A DNA stretch of 64,000 nucleotides from Candidatus Collinsella stercoripullorum (GCA_019117005.1 DXAO01000052.1:34461-98460); one strand, 5' to 3'. Positions 17,409-25,968 are shown, numbered from the stretch's first letter. Notes: generated by a model not told the origin, from the sequence alone. Made by a program: numbers and translations.

Positions 17409-17693
17409 CTATGCCGTCGCGCTGTTCCGCACGGGCCCGTTCAGGGCGTCGAGCATGCGGCGGAAGGAGTCCTTGAGGTTCGCCCCCTGGTCGACGGAGC
17501 GCTTCTCCTTCTGGGGGCGCAGGGATGCGCGGGGCTTCGGGGCCTCTTGCCGATCGGCACGCTCGTCCTTGGAGAAGGCGGTGGGGGAGACGAGGAGGCC
17601 GGTTCTCTGTGTCGGGGGGAAGGAGAATCGGTTCGCACGTTGGGATGGCTGCAATGATGACCATGTGCTCGCTGCATGTCGGGAAGAATGCAT
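17409..17693 (-). CDS. Small basic protein, paralogue of the one at 42860
   Basis: A 94-residue protein not in any family I recognise. The ATG at 17693 has GAGGAGG six bases upstream, the best evidence that it is real. The first half is Ser/Arg-rich; the second has KPRASLRPQKEKRSVDQ then ANLKDSFRRMLDALNGP. The pattern KRSxDQxxNLKxS(F/Y) recurs in the 80-residue protein at 42860, suggesting a small paralogous family with a basic amphipathic helix. It sits alone, downstream of no promoter I can name, 530 bases from the divergent LytTR operon. Confidence 0.55.
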   Translation of the reverse strand: MHSSRHAASTWSSLQPSQRANRFSFPPTQRTGLLVSPTAFSKDERADRQEAPKPRASLRPQKEKRSVDQGANLKDSFRRMLDALNGPVRNSATA

Positions 17694-17741
17694 GCCGGGC
17701 CTCCTCGCTCATCCACCACGTCGCGCTATCCGGTGTCGCTG

Positions 17742-18225
17742 TTGTTCGGATGCGCTGAGCCCATTATGCCCGCGGGTGCGCCTCAAGGCCGCTTAAGCAT
17801 CTCTTACGTCTGTTTGTCCGTTATGTGATTGCGCAGGTGGGGCGGGGAAAGGGGCGCAGCGCGCGACCCCCGGGGGCTTCTGCCGTATGTGCAGAAACTG
17901 TCGAGGGATGCGCCTCGGCGCGGTGCGTGCGCGCCGGAAGGCCGTGGGGCGGGGGAGGCGGTGCGGGCAGATGCCGCGGTCTTCGCCGGACGGCCCGCGG
18001 GCGCCGCCCGGGCCCTCCGATGTGCCCGCGGGCCCCGGTGCGCGTCGGAGCGCGGGTTGCGGTCGATGTAATGATCCGCAATAAAACGCTGCGCACGTGC
18101 CGGGATGTGCTACGTTTGATACATCCGCAGGAGGGGTGCGGATTCGCCGTCCGAACGGGGCGGTATGCTGTGATGCCGCGGGGGCGGTCCGTCCGCGCCT
18201 TCGGTAACGGGTCAGGGGGTGCTCG
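17742..18225. other. Gene-free stretch upstream of the LytTR operon
   Basis: Mostly GC-rich sequence. The part nearest the operon is more AT-rich: gatgtaatgatccgcaataa (18065) and ctacgtttgatacatccgc (18111), where TTTGATACAT could hold a -10. No reading frame with a ribosome site is evident and no clear LytTR direct-repeat box is seen. Confidence 0.45.
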
Positions 18226-18936
18226 ATGTTCCACGTTGCGATCTTGGAGGACGATCCCCGGCAGGCAGAGTCGCTCGCGCGCATGATCGAGGCCTCTCCC
18301 TGCGCCTCGCGCGTGGAGATCGTCGGGGTCGCCCAGCCAGCCGTCTCGCTCGCCGAGGCCTTCGGGGACGGCGTCGACATCCTGTTCGTCGACATCCAGC
18401 TCGGCGAGGCCCGCGCCACCGGCATCGACCTCGTCGACGCGCTCGCCCCGCGCGACGGGAGCATGCAGGTCATCTACGTCTCGGGCTACCTCGAGTACGC
18501 CTCGGACGTCTACCGGACCAAGCACACCTGGTTCCTCCCCAAGCCGGTCGAGCAGAGCGCGCTCGACGCGGCGCTCGAGCGCGCCATCGACAACCTGGAG
18601 CAGGCCCAGCAGCAGCCCCTGCTCGTGCGCGCCTCCGGCTCGCTCATCCAGATCCTCCCGCAGAACATCGTCTATGTGGAGAGCGAGCGCCGCAAGGTGC
18701 GCATCCACGAGCGCGGCCGCGTGATCGAGACCTACGCCAAGATGTCCGACATGGAGGCGAGCCTTCCGCGCCAGTTCGCGCGCTGCCATAAGAGCTTCCT
18801 GGTCAACATGAGCTTCATCTCCGAGCTCCGCGCCCGCGACCTCGTGCTGCTCGACGGGACGGTGCTCCCGGTGAGCCAGCGCTGCCACAAGGCGCTGCAG
18901 CGCTGCTTCATCGACCATGTGGGACGCTCCGTGTAG
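18226..18936 (+). CDS. LytTR-type response regulator
   Basis: A 236-residue regulator of the AgrA/LytR type. The receiver (1-120) has EDD (8-10), the phospho-acceptor in ILFVDIQLGEARATGIDLV and Lys in FLPKPV. The LytTR DNA-binding domain (about 135-232) has PQNIVYVESERRKVRIHER and RCHKSFLVNMSFISEL. The next two genes, in the same operon with 7-base spacing and a stop/start overlap, together make up its sensor kinase. Confidence 0.92.
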   Translation: MFHVAILEDDPRQAESLARMIEASPCASRVEIVGVAQPAVSLAEAFGDGVDILFVDIQLGEARATGIDLVDALAPRDGSMQVIYVSGYLEYASDVYRTKHTWFLPKPVEQSALDAALERAIDNLEQAQQQPLLVRASGSLIQILPQNIVYVESERRKVRIHERGRVIETYAKMSDMEASLPRQFARCHKSFLVNMSFISELRARDLVLLDGTVLPVSQRCHKALQRCFIDHVGRSV

Positions 18937-18943
18937 GGCCGCC

Positions 18944-19822
18944 GTGTCGGAGCTCGCGGCCTACATCCTCGTCCAGGCGAGCACCTTCGCCGTGACCATG
19001 GCGCTCGCCGGCGGCATGGCGATCATGCTGCCGATCCCCCGGCGCGTCCGCTATTTCGCGGCGATCGGCGCCGTGGGGCTCGTCTTCCAGCTCATCGGGT
19101 CGTCCGATGGCCTGCTCCGCGTCCTGAGCTTCGCCTCGTTCACGGGCTTCACGCTCGCCTCCTGCACGGGCCCCGTGCGCTTCCGGGTGCTCGCGATGGC
19201 CCTCGTCTACACCGCGGCGATCGCGGGGGAGGCGGTGTGCTCCGTCGTCAGCGTGGCCCTGCTGGGCGGCTTCGATTTCTCCATGGCGTTCCAGCTCGCG
19301 CATCCGGTGGAGTTCCTGTTCATCAGGCTGCTGGACACGGCCCTGATCATTGCGGGCTCCTACGCCTCCGCCCTCCTGTCCCGCCGCGTCGTCCACGGCG
19401 GCGAGTCGCGCCGTGCCGCCCTGATGATCCTCTTCATGCCGCTGCTCCAGGTCGTGCTGCTGATGGGGGCGCTCTACCTCCAGCTGAACGTCACCGGGAT
19501 ACATGCGGCGCTCTCGGCGGGCATCGCCGCGGCCGCCCTGCTGTTCTTCGCCGCCGACGTGCTGCTCGTGGTCACCATCGAGCGCATCGGGCAGGCGAGC
19601 GCGGAGCGGGAGCGCGCCCGCGCCATGGAGCGGCAGCTCGACGGCTATCTCGAGCAGTACGCCGTCCTCGCGCGGCGCAGCGCCGCGATCGCGCGGCTGC
19701 GCCACGACGCCCGCAACAACGTGCAGGTCATTTCCGCCCTCCTCGACCGCGGCGCGTACGGGGAGGCGTCCGCGTACGCGGGGGAGTGCGAGCGCACGCT
19801 CGCGAAGCCGGACGGGCGGTGA
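18944..19822 (+). CDS. Split histidine kinase, membrane and phospho-acceptor half
   Basis: A 292-residue protein from GTG 18944 (TAGGG six bases upstream, seven bases after the regulator); an ATG at 18917 overlaps the regulator and lacks a site. About six membrane helices fill residues 1-205. A coiled coil leads to RLRHDARNNVQVISALLDRG, the dimerisation/phospho-transfer helix of the AgrC-like HPK10 group, with His254 as acceptor. The protein stops about 38 residues after the His, so there is no ATPase domain. The ATPase lies in the next gene, whose GTG overlaps this stop. Family members are normally one polypeptide of about 430 residues. Confidence 0.8.
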   Translation: MSELAAYILVQASTFAVTMALAGGMAIMLPIPRRVRYFAAIGAVGLVFQLIGSSDGLLRVLSFASFTGFTLASCTGPVRFRVLAMALVYTAAIAGEAVCSVVSVALLGGFDFSMAFQLAHPVEFLFIRLLDTALIIAGSYASALLSRRVVHGGESRRAALMILFMPLLQVVLLMGALYLQLNVTGIHAALSAGIAAAALLFFAADVLLVVTIERIGQASAERERARAMERQLDGYLEQYAVLARRSAAIARLRHDARNNVQVISALLDRGAYGEASAYAGECERTLAKPDGR

Positions 19823-20754
19823 GCGCCGTGGAGAAGGTCCTCTTCGCGCTCTCCTCGCTCGCGATCGTGCTCGCGGCGGTGCACCTGCTCGTCGCGTCCC
19901 GCCACCGGTCGCCGTCGTATCGCGCACTGATGCTGCTGTTCCCGGTGAGCCAGCTCGCGGTGGTCGCGCTGACGGCCGCGGCGGTGCGGTGGCTCCAGGC
20001 GGGCTGGGGCTACTCGTGCTTCGTCTCGCTGTGCGGCCTGGTCGCGGCCGTGTACGACCCGCTGCTGTTCCGCGTGTTCGCCGAGGCTGAGGAGCGGGAG
20101 GCGGCCGCGGAGTACGCGCGGACCGTGGAGGGCCAGCTCGAGGTCCAGCGGGAGCACCTGGCGCGCATGCGGGAGGCGGGGCGCGACGCGGAGGAGATCA
20201 GGGCGGAGCTCGCCGGTCTGTTCGGCGAGCTCCGCGGCGCCCTCGATGCCCGCGACCCCGAGCTCGCGCGCACCCTGCTGCGGAAGGCGACCGACGTCGT
20301 GCCCCCGGCGGGCGCCTCGTTCTGCCGCAACCCCGCCGTCGACGCCCTGCTCGCCTCCAAGCTCACCCGCTGCCGCGAGCTGGGGGTGGAGCTGAACGTC
20401 CAGGCGGGGATCCCGATGGCGCTGACGCTGCCCGACCTCGAGGTCTGCGCGGTGCTCTCCAACCTGATCGACAACGCCGTCGACGCCGTCCGGGGGTTCG
20501 CGCCCGCCCGGCGCTGGGTGCGCGTCGTCTCCCGCGAGGCGCAGGGGTATCTGGTGATCGCGGTGGAGAACCCCGCCGACCGCGCCCCGCAGCGCAGGGT
20601 CCGCGCCGCCCTCGAGCTGGGGGAGGACGGGAGGATCCCCGAGCACGGCTGGGGGATCTCGATCGTGGAGGGCGTCGCGCGCCGGCACGCGGGCGCGGTG
20701 ACGACGTCGTTCGAGGACGGCGTCTACACGGTCCGCGTGCTGCTGCACCTGTAG
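19819..20754 (+). CDS. Split histidine kinase, ATPase half without phospho-acceptor His
   Basis: A 311-residue protein from GTG 19819, overlapping the preceding TGA by three bases. Three membrane helices (residues about 5-90) and a coiled coil come first. Where the RHDxxN motif of this kinase group should lie, the sequence is GRDAEE (121-126): no His. The HATPase_c_5-type domain is present (NPAVDALLASKLTRC, N box NLIDNAVDAV at 215, G box EHGWGISIVEGVARRHAG). It thus has the ATP-binding part that the previous protein lacks and lacks the His that protein has. A heterodimeric kinase is inferred. Confidence 0.8.
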   Translation: MSAVEKVLFALSSLAIVLAAVHLLVASRHRSPSYRALMLLFPVSQLAVVALTAAAVRWLQAGWGYSCFVSLCGLVAAVYDPLLFRVFAEAEEREAAAEYARTVEGQLEVQREHLARMREAGRDAEEIRAELAGLFGELRGALDARDPELARTLLRKATDVVPPAGASFCRNPAVDALLASKLTRCRELGVELNVQAGIPMALTLPDLEVCAVLSNLIDNAVDAVRGFAPARRWVRVVSREAQGYLVIAVENPADRAPQRRVRAALELGEDGRIPEHGWGISIVEGVARRHAGAVTTSFEDGVYTVRVLLHL

Positions 20755-20976
20755 CGGCGCCGGGCCCCGGGGCGCATCCGCCCGCAGGCGGGACGGTCTC
20801 GTTGCAGATGCCGCCTGCGACCCGCCCGCGGCTCGATCCCGACCGCTCGCCGAAGGTCCGGGGCGGACAGGGGGTCGGTGAATAAGAACGCCATCAGGTG
20901 GAATAACAACTATGGACAAAGGGTCCTCCCCACCGAGAGAGCAGCTCGGGAGTGCCTTCGAGAGGCGGGGAGGTCG

Positions 20977-21010
20977 GAGAGCCGGGGGACGGGCGCGTCT
21001 CCCGGCTCTC
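20977..21010. terminator. Hairpin between convergent genes
   Basis: GAGAGCCGGG (20977-20986) and CCCGGCTCTC (21001-21010) pair around a 14-base loop, followed by TTCGTC on the plus strand. It serves the kinase operon and probably the convergent Nudix-Vsr gene. Confidence 0.6.
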
Positions 21011-21036
21011 TTCGTCTGCACGGCTTCCGCGCGGTC

Positions 21037-21906
21037 TCAGCGTCCGGGCCGCGCCGCGCGCACCTGCTCGATCACGTGTTCCATGGTTTCATCGATGCGG
21101 TCGCGCTTGAGCTGGCACTCCCAGACCGTGATGGCGGTCCATCCGAGCTCCTCCAGCTCGGCGAGGGCGCGGGCGTCGCGTTCGACGTTGCGGCGGAACT
21201 TCGCCTCCCAGAACTCGGTGTTGCGCTTGGGCGTGCTCGGATGGCAGTGGGGGCACCGGTGCCAGAAGCAGCCGTTGACGAAGATCGCGACCTTCCTCCC
21301 CGGGAACGCGATGTCCGGGCGCCCCGGGGCCTTCTTCCACTGCAGCCGGTAGCCGGTGAGGCCCGCGGCGCGCAGGCGCTGCCGCACGAGCATCTCGGGC
21401 TTCGTGTCGGCGCGCTTGTTGCCCTGCATGGACCTGCGGATCGCGGCGCGGCGGCGCACGAGCTCGGTCTCGGCCTCCTGCGCCTCCCCGTCGGATCGCG
21501 CGGATGCGGCGAGGGCCCGGACGAGCCCGATGTCGGCGGGCATCCAGTCCAGCGATTCCAGTGCTCCCCGGTCGACCCAGCGCAGGTCGAGCTGCCGGTC
21601 GCTGCGCTGCGGCTCGGTGTTGGCGCCCTCGGGGTCGATGCGGCAGAAGAAGCAGCTCATGGAGAGGTGGAAGTCGTCGTAGTCGTATTCCACGGTGTAG
21701 AAGTCCTGCAGGTCCGTGACCTGGATCCGCAGCTCCTCGGAGAGCTCGCGGGCACATGCCTGCTCGGGGGTCTCCCCGCGCTCGACCTTGCCGCCGGGGA
21801 ACTCCCAAAGGCCCTGCATGGAGCCGTATCCGCGCTGGACCGCCAGGACCTCGTCCGGGTTGCCGTCGCGCCGGATGATCCCCGCCGCCACATGTACCGT
21901 CTTCAC
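21037..21906 (-). CDS. Nudix hydrolase fused to a Vsr-type mismatch endonuclease
   Basis: A 289-residue fusion. Residues 1-135 are MutT-like, beginning MKTVHVAAGIIRRDG, with Nudix box GGKVERGETPEQACARELSE (38-57) running into EEL. Residues about 158-266 are a Vsr endonuclease: DTKPEMLVRQRLRAAG, GRPDIAFPGRKVAIFVNGCF (195-214), then WHRCPHC and VWECQL; the Asp of PDIAF and the zinc-site Cys/His residues are kept. GTG at 21906 has GGAG seven bases upstream; ATG at 21927 is possible. MutT proteins cleanse oxidised nucleotides and Vsr starts T:G repair, so the fusion would join two mutation-avoidance steps. No cytosine methylase lies nearby. Confidence 0.88.
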   Translation of the reverse strand: MKTVHVAAGIIRRDGNPDEVLAVQRGYGSMQGLWEFPGGKVERGETPEQACARELSEELRIQVTDLQDFYTVEYDYDDFHLSMSCFFCRIDPEGANTEPQRSDRQLDLRWVDRGALESLDWMPADIGLVRALAASARSDGEAQEAETELVRRRAAIRRSMQGNKRADTKPEMLVRQRLRAAGLTGYRLQWKKAPGRPDIAFPGRKVAIFVNGCFWHRCPHCHPSTPKRNTEFWEAKFRRNVERDARALAELEELGWTAITVWECQLKRDRIDETMEHVIEQVRAARPGR

Positions 21907-22177
21907 CGCTGAGCTCCGTCCTCCCATTCCGATGCGCCTGCAGCGGCATCGTCGCCGCGGGCGCATCGGCATTGTACAGCGTCCGCGCCTCGCCGCCTTC
22001 CGGCGGGCGCTGACGGGCCGGCTGACGCTCCGCTGCGGGCCGGCGCGCCCTGCGGGATGCCCGCTGCCGAGTGAGAGGCGGGGTGCTCGCGGCGACCCTC
22101 GCATCCCGGCCGGCGCGCCCTGGGCCCCCTCCGGCCTCCGGTGCCCCGTCGGGCGTACGGCCCTCTCTTAAGCCTTC

Positions 22178-22193
22178 CGTAACCAACCTTACG
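22178..22193. promoter_or_regulatory. Small inverted repeat in the promoter region of the BceAB cluster
   Basis: CGTAA-CCAACC-TTACG lies 80 bases before the 53-residue membrane peptide, in the only AT-richer part of the intergenic region. GAGTATAGGG at 22246 could hold a -10. Regulator unknown. Confidence 0.3.
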
Positions 22194-22272
22194 AAATCGC
22201 AACGCACATGTAAGTCAAATCGATGGCTGCGCCGGAGGCTCCCTGCGAGTATAGGGTCAGGAGGTGGTTGTC

Positions 22273-22434
22273 ATGGAGGCAACGAACATGAACCGGTATC
22301 GGCCCAACCCCTATGATGTTCAGGATGAGAAGCGGAGCGTGGGGATGTCGGCGGTCGAGATGGTCCTGTGGCTGCTCGCGATGGCAGCGCTTTCGATTGC
22401 CATGATCTGGCTTCTGTGGAACGCGTCGCGCTGA
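22273..22434 (+). CDS. 53-residue single-span membrane peptide
   Basis: A small protein starting MEATNMNRYRPNPYDVQ, with one hydrophobic helix (VEMVLWLLAMAALSIAMIWL, residues 28-47). The ATG has AGGAGG eight to nine bases upstream, which supports translation. It is the first gene before the BceAB-type ABC transporter; a strong hairpin lies between them. Small membrane proteins next to exporters can act as accessory or sensor subunits. No family is recognised. Confidence 0.65.
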   Translation: MEATNMNRYRPNPYDVQDEKRSVGMSAVEMVLWLLAMAALSIAMIWLLWNASR

Positions 22435-22456
22435 AGGCGCGGCGCTGCAGCATCCG

Positions 22457-22489
22457 GCGGGCGCCGCGGTTCGCATCCGCGGCGCCCGC
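22457..22489 (+). terminator. Intra-operon hairpin before the ABC ATPase gene
   Basis: GCGGGCGCCGCGG and CCGCGGCGCCCGC form a perfect 13-base stem with a 7-base loop. No T-run follows. It may stabilise or partly stop the small-peptide transcript before the ATPase gene. Confidence 0.5.
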
Positions 22490-22523
22490 GGTACCGTACG
22501 ACTTGAGTGAAAGGACCCATCAC

Positions 22524-23498
22524 ATGGGAAACACCATCGTCGACCCCCGCGACAGGGCATCAGTTGGCGGCGTCTACGTCGGCGGCGCGGCAGCCGGGAC
22601 CCCGGTGCCGCCCGCGGCCCCCGGCGCGCCGTCGCAGCCGCGCGTCCACATGACCCTTCCCACGTCCCCGCACACCGGGGCGTCGGCCGCTGCGCCGGCG
22701 TTCGCGCACCGGGCGCCCCAGGGGCCCGCGCAGGCGCCCGTGCTCGACGTGCGCCATGTCGAGAAGGTCTACGGCGCCCGCAACAACGTGACGCGCGCCC
22801 TCGCGGACGTCTCGTTCACGGTCATGCGCGGCGAGTTCGTGGGCATCATGGGCGCCTCGGGCTCGGGCAAGTCGACGCTGCTCAACTGCGTGTCGACTAT
22901 CGATGCCGTGACCAGCGGAAACGTCTTCGTCAACGGAGCGGACGTCACCGCGATGAAGTCCTCGAAGCTCACCCGGTTCCGCCGCGAGCAGCTGGGCTTC
23001 ATCTTCCAGGACTCCAACCTGCTCGATACGCTCACCGCCCGCGAGAACATCGCCCTGCCGCTCACCATCAGCCGTGTCCCCGCGGCCGAGACGCTCAAGC
23101 GCGTCGAGGGCGTCGCCGCGCGCCTGTCGATCACCGAGGTGCTCGACAAATACCCCTATCAGATGTCCGGCGGCCAGCAGCAGCGCGTGGCGGCGGCCCG
23201 CGCGCTCGTGACCGACCCGGCGATCATCATGGCCGACGAGCCGACCGGCGCACTCGACTCCAAGAACGCGCGCTTGCTGCTCGAGTGCTTCCAGACCATG
23301 AACCGCGAGCTGTCCGCCACGGTCCTCATGGTCACGCACGACAGCTTCGCCGCCAGCTACACGCACCGCGTGCTGTTCATCCGCGACGGGCGCATCTTCA
23401 CCGAGCTGCGCCGCGGCGCCTCCAGCCGGCAGGAGTTCTTCAACCGCATCATGGAGGTCGTGGCTATGATGGGCGGGGAGGGTTCCGATGCTCTGTAA
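22524..23498 (+). CDS. BceA-like ABC transporter ATP-binding protein
   Basis: A 324-residue ATPase of the MacB/LolD-like clade. The first 72 residues are a Gly/Ala/Pro-rich extension not usual in BceA. Walker A is GASGSGKSTLLNC (110-122), Q loop FIFQDSNLLDTLTARENI, signature MSGGQQQRVAAARAL, Walker B IIMADEPTGALD. FQDSNLLDTLT and the following permease point to peptide-antibiotic detoxification of the BceAB type. ATG 22524 has AAAGGA nine bases upstream. It overlaps the permease by 11 bases. No Bce-type two-component system adjoins. Confidence 0.88.
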   Translation: MGNTIVDPRDRASVGGVYVGGAAAGTPVPPAAPGAPSQPRVHMTLPTSPHTGASAAAPAFAHRAPQGPAQAPVLDVRHVEKVYGARNNVTRALADVSFTVMRGEFVGIMGASGSGKSTLLNCVSTIDAVTSGNVFVNGADVTAMKSSKLTRFRREQLGFIFQDSNLLDTLTARENIALPLTISRVPAAETLKRVEGVAARLSITEVLDKYPYQMSGGQQQRVAAARALVTDPAIIMADEPTGALDSKNARLLLECFQTMNRELSATVLMVTHDSFAASYTHRVLFIRDGRIFTELRRGASSRQEFFNRIMEVVAMMGGEGSDAL

Positions 23499-25686
23499 GC
23501 TCGCATGGGGCAACGTGCGGCGCGCCGGCAGGGACTACCTGGTCTACCTGCTCACGCTCACGCTCGCCGTCACGGTGTTCTACGCGTTCAACACCGTTTC
23601 CATCCAGGTCGACCTCGCGGGCATCGCCAACGAGGGCCTGGCCGAAAGCCTCGGCGGCATCATCTCGGGCCTGACGGTCTTCCTCGCCCTGGTCATGGGC
23701 TTCCTCATGGTGTACGCCAACAACTTCATCATGAGGCGGCGCAAGAAGGAGTTCGGCCTCTACCAGGTGCTCGGTATGAGCCGCGGGCAGGTCGCGCGGA
23801 TCATGGCGCTCGAGACCGTGTTCGTGTCGCTGGCGGCCCTCGTCCTGGGCGTCCTTCTGGGGCTCGCCCTGTCGCAGGTCATGACGTTCTTCACTGCGTC
23901 GCTGTTCAAGACGCAGATCGCGGACTTCCACTTCTTCTTCTCGGTCGACGCGTTCGTCATGACGGTCGGCTGCCTGGTTGCCATCTTCCTCGTCACGCTC
24001 GTGTTCAACCTGCGCGTGGTGGCGCGTGCCCGCGTCATCGACCTCATGAGCGCGTCCCGCCGCAACGAGACCATCAAGACGCGCAACCCCTGGGTCTCCG
24101 CCGCGATCTTCGTGGTCGGCGCCGTCGCGATCGGGGTGGCCTACGCGCGCCTACTGCACGACGGCCTTCCCTACGACGGCACGAGCGAGGGCATGCGCGA
24201 GTTCCTCATCACCACCGTCACCGTCGTGGTCGGGACCATCCTGTTCTTCTTCGGGCTCTCGGGCTTCCTGCTCAAGGCGCTCCAGGGCGTGCGCGGCCTG
24301 TACTGGCGCGGCCTCAACATGGTCACGATGCGCCAGCTCGCCGCCAAGGTGAACACGGTGAGCTTCTCGATGGCCGTGATCGCGATGATCCTGTTCCTCG
24401 CCATCACGGCGGTCACGACGGGCATGTCCATCGCCGACGTCATGAACGCCAGCGTGGAGCGCGGAACGCCGGTCGACTACGCCACGGCCATCACGTACTA
24501 CAGCGACGAGACGGCCGCCGAGCTGAACGCCGACCCCACGGCGACGGGCGGCGAGGGCGGCGCGGTGTTCGGCGCCGCCGAGCAGCCCATGGACGTCATG
24601 GAGATGAGCGCCCGCCAGACCGTCGATGCGGATACGGCTGAGGCCCGCCCCTTCGACCTCGCGTCCATCACCGGGTCCTCGGTGCAGGTCGACCTCTACG
24701 ATTCGACCCCGCGTGGGGCGTCCATGCCGGTCGTCACCCTGAAGGACCTGTGCGACCTCGTGGACATGCCGCTGCCCCAGGGCGCGGAGAGCTCGGATGT
24801 CGCCTCCCTCGGCCTGATGGTGATCTCCGAGAGCAACTACAACGAGTACCTCGCGTTCCGGGGCATGGAGCGGATCGACCTGGGGGCGGACGGCTACACG
24901 CTCCTGAGCGATATGGGTGAGACCGTCAACAGGATCTACGATGCGGTGCTCGGGAAAGGCGTCGAGCTCGAGATCGGCGGGAGGACCCTCAGACCGGTGC
25001 AGGACCGCGTGAACGCCGACGCGAGCGTGTTCATGAACTCGATGATGGGGATGAACTCCGGAACCATCGTGCTGCCCGATGAGATGCTCGCCGAGCTCGA
25101 CCTGCCCCCGTATATGAGCTACCTCATGGTGAACTACGCGGAGGGCGTCGACCCCCAGGACGCCGAGGACTACATCGACGCGCCCCGGACCTACGGCGAT
25201 GTGACCGACGCATCCGGGCGCATCGTGGGCGGATGGGGCATGGAGGCCACGCGGACCGAGACCTACCAGGGGGTCGACTCCATGAACGGCCTGATCAGCT
25301 ACCTCGCCATCTACATCGGCTTCGTGCTCGTGGTGGCCTGCGCGGCGATCCTCACCATCCAGCAGCTCTCCGGGGTCTCCGACGCCGGCTCCAACTACCG
25401 CATCCTCTCCGAGCTGGGCACCTCGCGGCGCGAGATCGGGCGGTCGGTGCTCGTGCAGCAGACGATCTTCTTCGTCTTCCCGCTCGTGGTCGGCATCGCG
25501 CACTCCGCGATCGCCCTGTCCATCATCGTCGACCTCGTGGCCGTGTTCGGCGGCCTGACCATCGAGGGGACGGTCGGGTTCACGGCGCTCATCTTCCTGA
25601 TTGCCTACGGCGGGTACTTCGGCGTGACCTACCTCATGAGCCGGGGCATCGTCCGGGACGCCGTGCGCACCCGGCACGCGGAGTAG
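23488..25686 (+). CDS. BceB-like FtsX-family permease
   Basis: A 732-residue permease starting MLCKLAWGNVRRAGRDYLVY, the typical BceB opening. About ten membrane helices are seen: one, three and further pairs up to residue 310; a large extracytoplasmic domain (about 315-600) as in BceB; and the last FtsX helices (LISYLAIYIGFVLVVACAAI to the end). FtsX core phrases such as KKEFGLYQVLGMSRGQVARI are present. It works with the ATPase in antibiotic-peptide release or sensing; the specific drug cannot be told. Confidence 0.88.
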   Translation: MLCKLAWGNVRRAGRDYLVYLLTLTLAVTVFYAFNTVSIQVDLAGIANEGLAESLGGIISGLTVFLALVMGFLMVYANNFIMRRRKKEFGLYQVLGMSRGQVARIMALETVFVSLAALVLGVLLGLALSQVMTFFTASLFKTQIADFHFFFSVDAFVMTVGCLVAIFLVTLVFNLRVVARARVIDLMSASRRNETIKTRNPWVSAAIFVVGAVAIGVAYARLLHDGLPYDGTSEGMREFLITTVTVVVGTILFFFGLSGFLLKALQGVRGLYWRGLNMVTMRQLAAKVNTVSFSMAVIAMILFLAITAVTTGMSIADVMNASVERGTPVDYATAITYYSDETAAELNADPTATGGEGGAVFGAAEQPMDVMEMSARQTVDADTAEARPFDLASITGSSVQVDLYDSTPRGASMPVVTLKDLCDLVDMPLPQGAESSDVASLGLMVISESNYNEYLAFRGMERIDLGADGYTLLSDMGETVNRIYDAVLGKGVELEIGGRTLRPVQDRVNADASVFMNSMMGMNSGTIVLPDEMLAELDLPPYMSYLMVNYAEGVDPQDAEDYIDAPRTYGDVTDASGRIVGGWGMEATRTETYQGVDSMNGLISYLAIYIGFVLVVACAAILTIQQLSGVSDAGSNYRILSELGTSRREIGRSVLVQQTIFFVFPLVVGIAHSAIALSIIVDLVAVFGGLTIEGTVGFTALIFLIAYGGYFGVTYLMSRGIVRDAVRTRHAE

Positions 25687-25711
25687 CCCTGCGGGGCTCC
25701 GCTGACGCCGT

Positions 25712-25745
25712 GCATCGGGCCCGTCCGCCGAGGCGGGCCCGGTGC
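25712..25745 (+). terminator. Hairpin after the permease gene
   Basis: GCATCGGGCCCG (25712) pairs with CGGGCCCGGTGC (25734-25745), one G-T pair, around a 10-base loop. GTTCAAG follows, so no strong T-run. Confidence 0.5.
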
Positions 25746-25790
25746 GTTCAAGCGGCGCCGCCGGCCGCGCAGCGTTCGAGGAAGGCTCGG

Positions 25791-25850
25791 ATGAAGTATG
25801 GGATCGGTGTCAAGCCGGTGAATCGGAGGCGACTAGATAATGCTCGGTGA
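25791..25850 (+). CDS. Possible 19-residue leader peptide
   Basis: ATG at 25791 has GAGGAAGG five bases upstream and encodes MKYGIGVKPVNRRRLDNAR, stopping at 25850. It overlaps the start of the 42-residue membrane peptide (25840) by 11 bases, so it could couple its translation. The Arg-rich end NRRRLDNAR and the tight overlap make a regulatory leader plausible. Very short, so chance is not excluded. Confidence 0.35.
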   Translation: MKYGIGVKPVNRRRLDNAR

Positions 25851-25968
25851 GATCCGATGGGATGCGGTGCTGAGGAGCGTGACCGATACGTGGCTACCGC
25901 TGCTCGGATGGCTCGCGGCGGGGGCGGTCGTATGGCTGCTCGTGCGCCTGTGGCGCCGAAGCGATTGA
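25840..25968 (+). CDS. 42-residue single-span membrane peptide
   Basis: Begins MLGEIRWDAVLRSVTDTW with one helix (LPLLGWLAAGAVVWLLVRLW, 19-38) and a basic end RRSD. GGAGG lies ten bases before the ATG, inside the overlapping 19-residue frame. It is the last small gene of the BceAB cluster, mirroring the 53-residue membrane peptide at the front. Function unknown. Confidence 0.6.
   Translation: MLGEIRWDAVLRSVTDTWLPLLGWLAAGAVVWLLVRLWRRSD

Noticed and set aside
22024..22104. An N-terminal extension of the Nudix-Vsr protein
   Set aside because: The added residues are Arg/Pro-rich with no ribosome site; MKTVHVAAGI is the usual MutT start.
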